Origin: Chloroflexota bacterium
GTDB taxonomy: Bacteria > Chloroflexota > Chloroflexia > Chloroflexales > Roseiflexaceae
Assembly (NCBI GenBank): GCA_018969485.1
Contig: JAGWYG010000033.1
Span: 1 to 33,094, forward strand
Direction of reading: 5' to 3'
DNA length: 33,094 nucleotides
The notes under the pieces were generated by a model. That model had not been told where the DNA came from, made no database searches, and worked only from the letters and a program-made list of their open reading frames with translations. This document shows, piece by piece, positions 7,730-14,852 of this stretch (its first letter is position 1; the number at the start of each line of letters is the position of its first letter). A program made the position numbers and the translations under genes.

Positions 7730-7988
7730 TCCCGATGCTTGCGCGCGGTCGGTGCGGCACGACCATGCAGGCAGATGCCCTTGCTCCTGCGGGGGCTGTG
7801 CCATGCGCGTGGTCGCTGCGCTGTCGAAGCAGCCGGCATTGGGTCCGGCAGCGCGCCGGCACGTGCGGGCCGGATTGTGCAGCGGCGCTACGCGACGACG
7901 GAACCGCGCCCGCCCTGGACCCGTGCCCGCGCCGCACGGGAGCGCAGAACCCGTAGGCATGCCCCTCCCCCGTTCCTCGAGGCAGCGG
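7730..7988. other. Intergenic stretch upstream of the SRP RNA promoter
   Basis: About 260 bp between the methyltransferase stop and the -35 box of the SRP RNA gene. Only shadow frames rich in Arg/Ala/Cys are open here. I see no RNA gene or clear terminator. Confidence 0.4.
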
Positions 7989-8017
7989 TTGACAGCACCC
8001 GCGAAGCACGATATAGT
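7989..8017 (+). promoter_or_regulatory. Strong promoter of the SRP RNA gene (TTGACA - 17 bp - TATAGT)
   Basis: A consensus TTGACA at 7989-7994 and TATAGT at 8012-8017 are separated by 17 bp. Transcription should start near 8024, where the folded RNA begins. Such a near-consensus promoter suits a stable RNA. Confidence 0.8.
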
Positions 8018-8023
8018 GGGCAC

Positions 8024-8111
8024 GCGTCACGGTACGGCAGATACCTGCTCAACCCCGCCAGGGCCGAAAGGCAGCAACGGTCGGTGGGTTCCTCTGGGTG
8101 TACCGTGGCGT
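8024..8111 (+). ncRNA. ffs: Signal recognition particle RNA, small bacterial (4.5S-like) type
   Basis: The core GCCAGGGCCGAAAGGCAGCA matches SRP RNA domain IV: a symmetric internal loop (CAGG / AGCA) closed by a GCC/GGC stem and a GAAA tetraloop. This is the binding site of the Ffh protein. The outer stem is also visible: CACGGTAC (8028-8035) pairs with GTACCGTG (8100-8107), extended by a few wobble pairs to about 8024 and 8111. The length of about 88 nt fits the short form without an Alu domain. The RNA works with Ffh and FtsY in co-translational targeting of membrane proteins. A strong promoter sits just upstream. The 3' end coincides with the stop codon of the opposing Nudix gene. Ends are approximate. 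Confidence 0.9.
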
Positions 8112-8545
8112 CATGCGCTCCGCGCTGCCGCGATGGCACGGCGCCCCAGCACCCGCACGTCCTCGGCAATCTCCGGCGCCGCAAGATCATCGGACGAAAA
8201 CCAGCGCAGGGCGTGTGCCTCACGTTCGGCCGCGCGCGGCACGCCGCCCGGCGCGCGTGCGAAGTAAATCAGATCAATGTGCTGATGATCGGCAGCGATC
8301 GTCTCGAGCAGGATGCAGTGGGGCTGCGGCAGCACCGGCACCGTGCCGAGGCGTGAGCCAGCGTCGAGCAGCAGCACCTCGAGACCAGTCTCCTCGCGCA
8401 CCTCGCGCAGTGCCGCCTCGTGGGGCAGTTCGCCCGGCTCGATATGACCACCGGGCGGGAACCATCTGCCAAGTTTGCGGTGGAGCAGCAGCAGGGTCGC
8501 GTCATGGCGCACGACGAACGTCGTCGCGGTAAAGTCACGGGTCAT
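8111..8545 (-). CDS. Nudix hydrolase
   Basis: A 144-residue protein with a perfect Nudix box, G-x5-E-x7-REVREETGL, starting at GHIEPGE near residue 33. The family hydrolyses nucleoside diphosphates linked to another group, using Mg2+ held by the box glutamates. Length and position of the box are typical of stand-alone Nudix enzymes. I chose the ATG whose complement ends at 8545 (MTRDF), because GGAGAGAG lies just upstream of it. It converges on the SRP RNA, sharing base 8111. The YchF-like gene runs the other way upstream. Substrate not predictable. Confidence 0.85.
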   Translation of the reverse strand: MTRDFTATTFVVRHDATLLLLHRKLGRWFPPGGHIEPGELPHEAALREVREETGLEVLLLDAGSRLGTVPVLPQPHCILLETIAADHQHIDLIYFARAPGGVPRAAEREAHALRWFSSDDLAAPEIAEDVRVLGRRAIAAARSA

Positions 8546-8696
8546 CGTCTCTCTCCGTACCGCAGCCTGCATTCGCTCGCCGGGCGTTGCGCTGCCGGCC
8601 GATCAGATGGCGCGCCGCGCAGCCGCGATCGCTGTGGATCCGGCGCGGGTGGCCCGCCATCCCACGCCGTCACGAGACGGCCGAGCCGTTCCGGGG

Positions 8697-8702
8697 TATA
8701 AT
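8697..8702 (+). promoter_or_regulatory. TATAAT -10 box upstream of the YchF-like gene
   Basis: TATAAT at 8697-8702 in the context GGGGTATAATAC lies 30 bp before the ATG. No good -35 is seen 16-18 bp upstream (GAGACG). It probably drives the YchF-like gene and, through it, the FtsW/RodA gene. Confidence 0.5.
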
Positions 8703-8732
8703 ACCGCAGAGTGATGACACGGGAGCCGGTGC

Positions 8733-9803
8733 ATGAAGATGACCATCATCGGTCTGGCCAACAGCGGCAAGACCACGGTGTTTAACGCGTTGACGCGCAA
8801 TACCATCGAGACGACGACGTACAGTTCGGGGCAGCTCGAGCCCAACCTCGCCACCGTGAAAGTTCCCGACGCGCGGCTCGAGGCGCTCGCGCGCATCTTC
8901 CAGCCGCGCAAGGTGACCTATGCCGATGTCCAGTACATCGACATCGCCGGAATCGGTGGCGGAACCCCCGGCAGCGGCCTGCCGCCCGCGCTGCTCAACT
9001 ACCTCGGCGGCGCCGACGCGCTGCTGCACGTCGTCCGTGGCTTTGCTGCCGACGACGTGCCGCACCCGGAAGGGCGCGTCGATCCGGCGCGCGACATCGA
9101 GGCGATCGACCTCGAGCTCGCCTTCTCCGACATGGCGATCATCGAGCGGCGCCTGACCCGGCTCAACGCCGAGATCAGCAAGATGCCGCTCAAGGAGCGC
9201 GAGATCCGCACAGGCGAGCGCGATCTGCTCGTCAGGCTGCAGAGCCAGCTCGAAGCCGGCATTCCGATCCGCGACATCGCCCTGAACGACGACGAGGCAC
9301 GCCTGCTGCGCGGCTACCAGTTCCTCACCGCGAAGCCGATGCTCATCGTCATCAACATCGGCGAAGCACAGCTCGCCGCGCCCGCTCCCGTCATCGGCCA
9401 GCATCGTATCGTCGCGTTGTGTGGCAAGATCGAGGCGGAGCTCGCCCAGCTCGACGACGACGACGGGCGCGTCTTCATGGACGATCTCGGCATCAGTGCG
9501 CCCGCGCGTGACCGTGTGATCGCACAGACCTACGAACTGCTCGGGCTGATCAGTTTCCTGACCGCCGGCCCCGACGAGGTGCGTGCCTGGCCGATCCGGC
9601 GCAACACGCCCGCCGTCGAAGCTGCCGGAACGATCCACACCGACATCCAGCGCGGCTTCATTCGCGCCGAGATCGTCGCCTATGAGGATCTGATGCGCTC
9701 CGGCAGCATACCCGAAGCGCGCAAGGCCGGCACGGTCCGCATGGAAGGCAAAACCTACATCGTGCGCGATGGCGACGTGTGCCATTTCCTGTTCAATGTC
9801 TGA
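8733..9803 (+). CDS. YchF/OLA1-like GTPase/ATPase with TGS domain
   Basis: A 356-residue TRAFAC P-loop NTPase. G1 is GLANSGKT (7-14), G3 is DIAG (70-73) and the G4 position is N208-I-G-E211, the NxxE that lets YchF proteins bind ATP. A coiled helical domain lies between (about 125-190), and the C-terminal 75 residues are a TGS domain (TAGPDEVRAWPI...DIQRGFIRAEIVAYEDL). In well-known YchF proteins G1 is GLPNVGKST and switch I contains a conserved NYPF segment. Both differ here, so it may be a divergent paralogue. Known members bind ribosomes and act in stress responses. ATG 8733 has GGGAG at 8721-8725. The FtsW/RodA gene follows after 15 bp. Confidence 0.85.
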   Translation: MKMTIIGLANSGKTTVFNALTRNTIETTTYSSGQLEPNLATVKVPDARLEALARIFQPRKVTYADVQYIDIAGIGGGTPGSGLPPALLNYLGGADALLHVVRGFAADDVPHPEGRVDPARDIEAIDLELAFSDMAIIERRLTRLNAEISKMPLKEREIRTGERDLLVRLQSQLEAGIPIRDIALNDDEARLLRGYQFLTAKPMLIVINIGEAQLAAPAPVIGQHRIVALCGKIEAELAQLDDDDGRVFMDDLGISAPARDRVIAQTYELLGLISFLTAGPDEVRAWPIRRNTPAVEAAGTIHTDIQRGFIRAEIVAYEDLMRSGSIPEARKAGTVRMEGKTYIVRDGDVCHFLFNV

Positions 9804-9818
9804 GTCGGACGGCAGGCG

Positions 9819-11189
9819 ATGATGATATTCCGACGCGTGTTGGCACGCTTGCGGTTACGTGAGCTCCAGTTGATCGTCACCGCGTTGTTATTCTTCGCGT
9901 GTGGCTACATCCTGGTCGCCGCCACCACCGGCAGCCGCGCCGTCGTGCTCGATCGCGTCGGCATCGCCGACCTGCTCTGGCCGTCGATCGTTCCATCGCT
10001 GCTCTTCATCGGGATATCCCTGATGTTGAGCTGGCGCATGCCGAACGCCGATCAGTTCGTCCTGCCGCTGGTAGCATTGCTCGTCGGGCTCGGGCTGCTG
10101 ATGATGGCGCGGCTCGCGCCGGCGCTCGGCAGCGACTACGCCGACGTCGACTCGCGGCAGTCGCTGTGGGTCATGATCGGCATCATCGCCCTGGGCAGCG
10201 TGCTCTTCGTGCCATGGGATCAGCTGCTGCGTCGTTATCTGCGCACCAGCCTGATGGACTGGCTGGCGCACTACCGATACGTCTGGCTGGTCACCGGCAT
10301 CATGCTCATCCTGTCGACATTCGCCCTCGGCGTCGATCCGAACGGCAGCGGCGTGAAAGCCTGGTTCAACCTCGGGTTCTTTCACTTCCAGCCCTCAGAG
10401 CTGCTGAAGATCATCCTGGTCATCTTCCTGGCCTCCTATCTCGACGAACACCGCGAACTGGTGACGCGCAGCTATCACCTCGGGCCAGTCCGGCTGCCCC
10501 CGCTGCCCTACCTGGTGCCCCTGACCGGAATGTGGGGGCTGGCGATGGGTCTGATCATCTTCCAGCGCGATCTTGGCGCCGCACTGCTGCTCTTCTCGGT
10601 CTTCCTCGCCATGCTGTACGTCGCCACCGGTCGGGGCAGCTACGTCATCGCTGGCCTCAGCGCCTTCGCCATCGGCTCGTTCGCGCTCTACACCGTCGTA
10701 GCCGTCGTCCGCACGCGCGTGATGATCTGGCTCGACCCATGGATCGTCGCGCAGAGCTCGGGCTATCAGATCGTCCAGTCGATCTACGCCTTCGCATCCG
10801 GCGGCCTGTTTGGCAGTGGGCTAGGCCGGGGCGTGCCCACCGTCATCCCGGCAGTGCACACCGATTTCATCTTCAGCGCCATCGGCGAGGAGCTCGGGCT
10901 CGCCGGCAGCATTGGCGTCCTGATCGCCTACCTGCTGCTCATCGGCCGGGGGTATCACATCGCGCTGCGCATCCCGGGTCGATTCCGCGGATTCGAGCAA
11001 CTCATGGCGGTCGGTCTGACGACCATCCTGGCGATGCAGACATTCATCATCATCGCGGGGAACGTGCGGCTGATCCCGCTCACCGGAATCACGCTGCCAT
11101 TCATCTCGTACGGTGGCTCGTCGATCCTGATGAACTTCGTCATCATCGGGCTCCTCCTGCGGATCTCGGCGGGCGAGCGCCGCAACTGA
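9819..11189 (+). CDS. FtsW/RodA/SpoVE family (SEDS) protein
   Basis: A 456-residue polytopic protein with about ten membrane helices, of the SEDS glycosyltransferase family that polymerises lipid II into peptidoglycan with a partner class B penicillin-binding protein. Family landmarks: the FQRDLG segment, the large outer loop around DPW-x7-GYQ, SGGLFGSGLGRG, then DFIFSAIGEELG and the closing LPFISYGGSS. Whether it acts in division (FtsW) or elongation (RodA) cannot be told. ATG 9819 (or 9822) has GGCAGG just upstream. It lies 15 bp after the YchF-like gene, so the two are probably co-transcribed. No penicillin-binding protein gene is in the window. Confidence 0.9.
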   Translation: MMIFRRVLARLRLRELQLIVTALLFFACGYILVAATTGSRAVVLDRVGIADLLWPSIVPSLLFIGISLMLSWRMPNADQFVLPLVALLVGLGLLMMARLAPALGSDYADVDSRQSLWVMIGIIALGSVLFVPWDQLLRRYLRTSLMDWLAHYRYVWLVTGIMLILSTFALGVDPNGSGVKAWFNLGFFHFQPSELLKIILVIFLASYLDEHRELVTRSYHLGPVRLPPLPYLVPLTGMWGLAMGLIIFQRDLGAALLLFSVFLAMLYVATGRGSYVIAGLSAFAIGSFALYTVVAVVRTRVMIWLDPWIVAQSSGYQIVQSIYAFASGGLFGSGLGRGVPTVIPAVHTDFIFSAIGEELGLAGSIGVLIAYLLLIGRGYHIALRIPGRFRGFEQLMAVGLTTILAMQTFIIIAGNVRLIPLTGITLPFISYGGSSILMNFVIIGLLLRISAGERRN

Positions 11190-11223
11190 CGCAGGCCCCA
11201 TCCGGTGCATGCCAGGCGTGGTG

Positions 11224-11232
11224 TGGTATAAT
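11224..11232 (+). promoter_or_regulatory. Extended -10 promoter (TGG-TATAAT) of the hydrogenase-like operon
   Basis: TATAAT at 11227-11232 is preceded by TGG, an extended -10 form, and lies 34 bp upstream of the large-subunit GTG start. No -35 match is seen. It separates the complex genes from the FtsW/RodA gene, whose stop is at 11189. Confidence 0.55.
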
Positions 11233-11266
11233 CACGCATCGGGTTCCGATTGCAGCGGGGCAACTT

Positions 11267-12343
11267 GTGAGCTACACCTTGCCACTCGGCCCATTCCACC
11301 CAGGGCTGCTTGCCCCACAGGCGTTCGTCTTTCGCGTCACCGACGAGCACATCGTCGACGTGGAATACCAGAACGGGGTCAACGAGCGGAACTGTGCCGA
11401 GCGCATGGTGCGCCTTGATCCCGCATCAGCCTTCTTTCTCGCCAGCCGCGTGTGTGGCGAGTGTTCATTCGCCCACGCCGCAGCATTCAGCACTGCGGTC
11501 GAACAGCTCTGCGGCCTGACGCTCTCGCGGCGGGCGCAGCAGCTACGCGTGGTCGCCGCCGAGCTCGAGCGCAGCATCGCGCATCTGCGTGGCAGCGCCG
11601 GCGTCCTCGAGGCAGCCGGCATGACGGTGCGGGCGCGGCCGCTGCTCGCCGTACGCAGCGAGCTCATCGGGTTGTTCGAGCGGCTCACCGGCGCACGGAT
11701 CGCCGCCGACTACTGCGTGCCCGGCGGGCTGAGCCGTGATCTCGGGCAACTCCAGCGCAAGGAGATCCTCACCGGCCTGTCCGGCCTGGAGCGCACGCTC
11801 TACACCGAAGTCGATCTGCTGATCGATCACCAACTCCTGCTCCTGCGCACCATCGACGTCGGCACGATCCTGCGCGCCGCCGCCGAGCAACTCGGCGTAC
11901 GCGGGCCGCTGGCGCGCTCTGCCGGCGTTGCCCGCGACACCCGGAGCGACATGCCCTACTGGATCTACGGCGAGTACGGTTTCAGCCCGGTCGTGCAGGA
12001 AGGTGGCGACGTCTACGCGCGCCTGGTCGTCCTGCTGCTCGAAGCCTACGAGAGCATCAAGCTTGCGGAGCGCTGCGTCCGCGAGCTCGACGACGCGCCC
12101 TCGCGCGGCACCTTTCCCGCCGAGGTGCCGTCGGGCAGCGCCAGCGCCACCATCGAGGGGCCGCGTGGCCGGATCCGGTATGCCATCGAAAGTGACGGAA
12201 CCCGCCTGACGACGGTGCGCATCGATACGCCGCGTCAGTTCGACCGACTGCTGGTGCGCACATTCTTCAGCGGTGCCGCCATCGACAACGCGGCGTTGAT
12301 CGCCGCATCAGCGTATCCGTGCATCGCCTGTGCCGAGTGTTGA
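11267..12343 (+). CDS. Group 4 [NiFe]-hydrogenase-like large (catalytic) subunit
   Basis: A 358-residue protein related to Complex I NuoD and to HycE/EchE-type hydrogenase large subunits. The N-terminal LGPFHPG...DEHIVDVEYQNG matches the start of this family. The L1 motif RVCGECSFAH places Cys63 and Cys66. The C-terminus PCIACAEC places Cys352 and Cys355, plus a final Cys358. True NuoD proteins have lost these cysteines, so a Ni-Fe site is plausible. The usual DPC of L2 is YPC here, and the protein ends three residues after the second pair, leaving no tail to cleave. GTG 11267 follows CGGGG at 11256-11260. It is the first gene of a six-gene cluster. H2 activity is an inference; the family is clear. 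Confidence 0.82.
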   Translation: MSYTLPLGPFHPGLLAPQAFVFRVTDEHIVDVEYQNGVNERNCAERMVRLDPASAFFLASRVCGECSFAHAAAFSTAVEQLCGLTLSRRAQQLRVVAAELERSIAHLRGSAGVLEAAGMTVRARPLLAVRSELIGLFERLTGARIAADYCVPGGLSRDLGQLQRKEILTGLSGLERTLYTEVDLLIDHQLLLLRTIDVGTILRAAAEQLGVRGPLARSAGVARDTRSDMPYWIYGEYGFSPVVQEGGDVYARLVVLLLEAYESIKLAERCVRELDDAPSRGTFPAEVPSGSASATIEGPRGRIRYAIESDGTRLTTVRIDTPRQFDRLLVRTFFSGAAIDNAALIAASAYPCIACAEC

Positions 12344-14081
12344 TGTGAGTGTAACGTTCATCTTCATCGTGCCACTCATCGTCGCGATCGTCTGCATCGT
12401 CGCCAGCGCGCGCGTCGCGACGCGCGTGCTCGGGCTGGCATCGGCGGCGAGCCTGCTGCTCGCCGCGCTGACGGTCGTCGCCATCCGCGTCGTCGGGCCC
12501 CTGCCGCAGACGCTGGTCAGCTACCCATGGGTCACGATCGCCGACCGGGAACTGCAGATCACGGCAGTGCTGAGCGAGACCACCTGGCTGCTTGCCCTGC
12601 TGCCGCTGATCGGTGGTGGCACCACAGCGCTGCTGCTGGCGCTGGCGATCGCACCGGCCCTGCGTGGCTTCGGCGCGCTGTTCGCCGCCGTGACCGCCGT
12701 CTCGGCGGTCGCCGCCGCGGGCATCCTGGGCGGCGACAGCGCCGCCGTACCGATCGCGTGGTCGATCGTCGCCGGCGGGAGTTTCATCGCCCTGCGCTCG
12801 AGCGGCGTCTTCAGCGAGCACGAGGCGCCGATGAGCATCGCGATCGGCGGGCAGACCGGCGCGCTGATGATCCTGGCCGTCGCCATGCTGACTCCACTCG
12901 CCAGCAGCGACCGATCGATCGACGTGTTGCGTACCGCGCTGCTGTTCATCGCCGTGGGTCTCACCGTCGGCGTGCTGCCGCTGTGGCGCGCTCCCGACGC
13001 GCTCGCCAGCGCGCCAGCCGCGCTCGCCGGCACGCTGCTCGCCTTCGGCACCCCGCTGCTGGGCGCCTCGGCGCTGGTGAGCTTCCTCGCCGACTCGCAG
13101 GTCATCGCCGAGCGGGGCTGGCGCGACGGCACCGCGGCAGTCGGCATCGCCATCGCGCTGCTGAGCGCATTCGGCGCCCTGGGTGCCCGTGGCCTGCATC
13201 AGACGATCGGCCGGCAGCATCTCGCGCACATTGGCTTCATCATCGCCGCCAGCGCCACCGAGATCGGCCGCGAGGTCATCGCGCCGCTGCTGATCGTCAA
13301 CGCCGCGCTGAGCAGCTTCGTCATGATGCTCGCCCTCGTCCCGCTCAACCGGCGTGCCGATGACGACCGGCTGGAATCGATCACCATCGAGCAGGCCGCC
13401 GCCGTTCCCGGCGTCCTGTTCTTCATCGGTGCCGCCTCGGCGATCGGCATTCCCGGCACGCTCGGGTTCTGGGGGCGCCTGTGGTGGCTCGACGAGATCC
13501 GCACCGTCATTCCATGGCTCGTCGCGCCGGCCCTCGCCACGCTCGCGCTGCTGCTGGTCAGCTCGCTCGCCCCGGTCGCGGCGGTCATCCGCCCGCTGGC
13601 GGCGCGCCAGCGGCGGGGCCGGATGGCGTTCACTGATGCGGCCCAGGCATCCGCCGCCATCCTGGCCAGCCCGCTGATCGTGCTGGGCATTGCGCCGAAC
13701 ATTGCCTGGAACCTGTGGCTGACGACGCCGCTCGGCGCCGGCGTATCGATCGCCGACCTGGTGCGGTTGCCCGATGTTCCCGGCATGATCGCGGCGGCCA
13801 CTGCGGCGACGGCCAGCATTGCGATCATCGTCATCGCCCGGCGCGCGCCACGGCCGATGCCCGAGCTGGATGCCCGGATCGCCGATCATGGCATCATCGC
13901 GCCGCGCGCCATCGCGGGCGGCGTCAGCACCACGCCCAACCTGGCGCGGCGCCCGCAGTCGTGGTGGGAGTGGCTGCGGCGCATCGGCGAATGGCTCAAC
14001 CGGCTCTCGCCGTTCGAGCAACGATACTACATGGCCAGCCTCGTGATCTCGCTGCTGGTCATGCTGCTGCTGTTCTTCTGA
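12330..14081 (+). CDS. NuoL/MrpA-like antiporter-type membrane subunit, divergent
   Basis: A 583-residue very hydrophobic protein with about 14 helices, in the place where group 4 hydrogenases and Complex I carry a NuoL/HyfB/F-like proton-channel subunit. The central GLHQTIGRQHLAHIGF resembles the conserved stretch that precedes the channel half in the Proton_antipo_M family, and GIPGTLGFWGRLWWL resembles the later loop (usual GxPxxxGFxxK). The lysine of that loop appears as Arg. The usual WE...GL helix with its buried Glu reads WSIVAGGSF. GTG 12330 overlaps the large-subunit stop by 14 bp; GTG 12345, directly after that stop, is an alternative. Membrane-arm assignment is by similarity of pattern and by neighbours, and is less sure than for the redox subunits. 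Confidence 0.65.
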   Translation: MPSVDVSVTFIFIVPLIVAIVCIVASARVATRVLGLASAASLLLAALTVVAIRVVGPLPQTLVSYPWVTIADRELQITAVLSETTWLLALLPLIGGGTTALLLALAIAPALRGFGALFAAVTAVSAVAAAGILGGDSAAVPIAWSIVAGGSFIALRSSGVFSEHEAPMSIAIGGQTGALMILAVAMLTPLASSDRSIDVLRTALLFIAVGLTVGVLPLWRAPDALASAPAALAGTLLAFGTPLLGASALVSFLADSQVIAERGWRDGTAAVGIAIALLSAFGALGARGLHQTIGRQHLAHIGFIIAASATEIGREVIAPLLIVNAALSSFVMMLALVPLNRRADDDRLESITIEQAAAVPGVLFFIGAASAIGIPGTLGFWGRLWWLDEIRTVIPWLVAPALATLALLLVSSLAPVAAVIRPLAARQRRGRMAFTDAAQASAAILASPLIVLGIAPNIAWNLWLTTPLGAGVSIADLVRLPDVPGMIAAATAATASIAIIVIARRAPRPMPELDARIADHGIIAPRAIAGGVSTTPNLARRPQSWWEWLRRIGEWLNRLSPFEQRYYMASLVISLLVMLLLFF

Positions 14082-14124
14082 TGACGACGCAGATGATCCG
14101 GCATGCTGCGGGGGAGGCGCCGCG

Positions 14125-14838
14125 ATGAACGACACCAACTGGGTTCTGGTCGGGATCGGCATCTCGGGCGGCCTGATCCTGCTGCTGCGCGACTGGCGCC
14201 TCACCGTGCCGGCGCTGCTGATCAACTATGGCTGCATTGCGGCATTCCTGGCACAGCAGCAGTTCCTCGCCGCCGATCTGGTCATCTCCGGCGTCGAGCT
14301 CAGTTCGACCGTGCTGGTCAAGGTGATCACTGGCTTTGCCACGACCAGCATTCTGGCGATCACCGCGCTGACGTTTTCGCGCGAGTATAACCAGGAGAAC
14401 CTGGACGAGTTCTCGCTGGCCGAACTGCGCCGCGCCGCGCGCCGCGCCCAACGCGAGCGCGCGTCCCAGCCGTTTCATCTCGGCGACTATGTGGTGCCGT
14501 TCTGGTCGCTGGTGCTCGCGGGCATCGCCAGCCTGGCCTTGCCGCGGCTCTATCCGATCGGCAGCTACGAGGTCGACTTTGTGTGGTACTGGTTGGGGTT
14601 CACCGGCTTGTTCACGCTCGTCACTGCCAACGATATGCTCAAGATCGGGCTGGGTCTGCTGCTGATCGCGGGCAGCATCGATATGCTCTATACTGCGATC
14701 TCACGTACGGTGCAGATCTTCCCGCTGGCGATGCTGAGCCTGATGACCATCGTCCTCGCACTGGCGATCGCTTACTTGAGCGGCTTGCTGTTCAGCCGGC
14801 TCAAGACGCTCGAGCTCAATGAACTCTATAAACCATAA
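14125..14838 (+). CDS. HyfE-like (NuoK-related) membrane subunit
   Basis: A 237-residue membrane protein with six or more helices and one basic, Ala/Arg-rich cytoplasmic linker (about residues 95-120). Its size and gene position fit HyfE, the NuoK-related subunit of formate hydrogenlyase-2-type complexes, which links the antiporter-like subunits to the NuoH-like part. ATG 14125 has an excellent site, GGGGGAGG, at 14109-14116. It lies between the NuoL-like and NuoN-like genes with short gaps. The call rests on context and topology more than on motifs; another small membrane subunit is possible. Confidence 0.55.
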   Translation: MNDTNWVLVGIGISGGLILLLRDWRLTVPALLINYGCIAAFLAQQQFLAADLVISGVELSSTVLVKVITGFATTSILAITALTFSREYNQENLDEFSLAELRRAARRAQRERASQPFHLGDYVVPFWSLVLAGIASLALPRLYPIGSYEVDFVWYWLGFTGLFTLVTANDMLKIGLGLLLIAGSIDMLYTAISRTVQIFPLAMLSLMTIVLALAIAYLSGLLFSRLKTLELNELYKP

Positions 14839-14852
14839 CGCACGGTGGTGAG

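Noticed and set aside
5900-8023. Long minus-strand frame of 707 codons
   Set aside because: It runs opposite two recognisable plus-strand genes and the SRP RNA promoter, and its composition is typical of an antisense shadow.
9899-11266. In-frame upstream extension of the hydrogenase large subunit to 9899
   Set aside because: It overlaps the whole FtsW/RodA gene in another frame and gives Arg/His-rich nonsense. The family N-terminus (LGPFHPG) begins right after GTG 11267, behind its own promoter.
11267-12343. Calling the large subunit NuoD of respiratory Complex I
   Set aside because: Complex I NuoD has lost the two CxxC pairs, while this protein has both. The small subunit also has C-x-x-C rather than the adjacent cysteines of NuoB, and no NADH module genes are nearby.
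12267-14225. Minus-strand frame of 652 codons opposite the NuoL-like gene
   Set aside because: Its Arg/Asp/Gln-rich composition without domains is the usual antisense of a hydrophobic GC-rich membrane protein.
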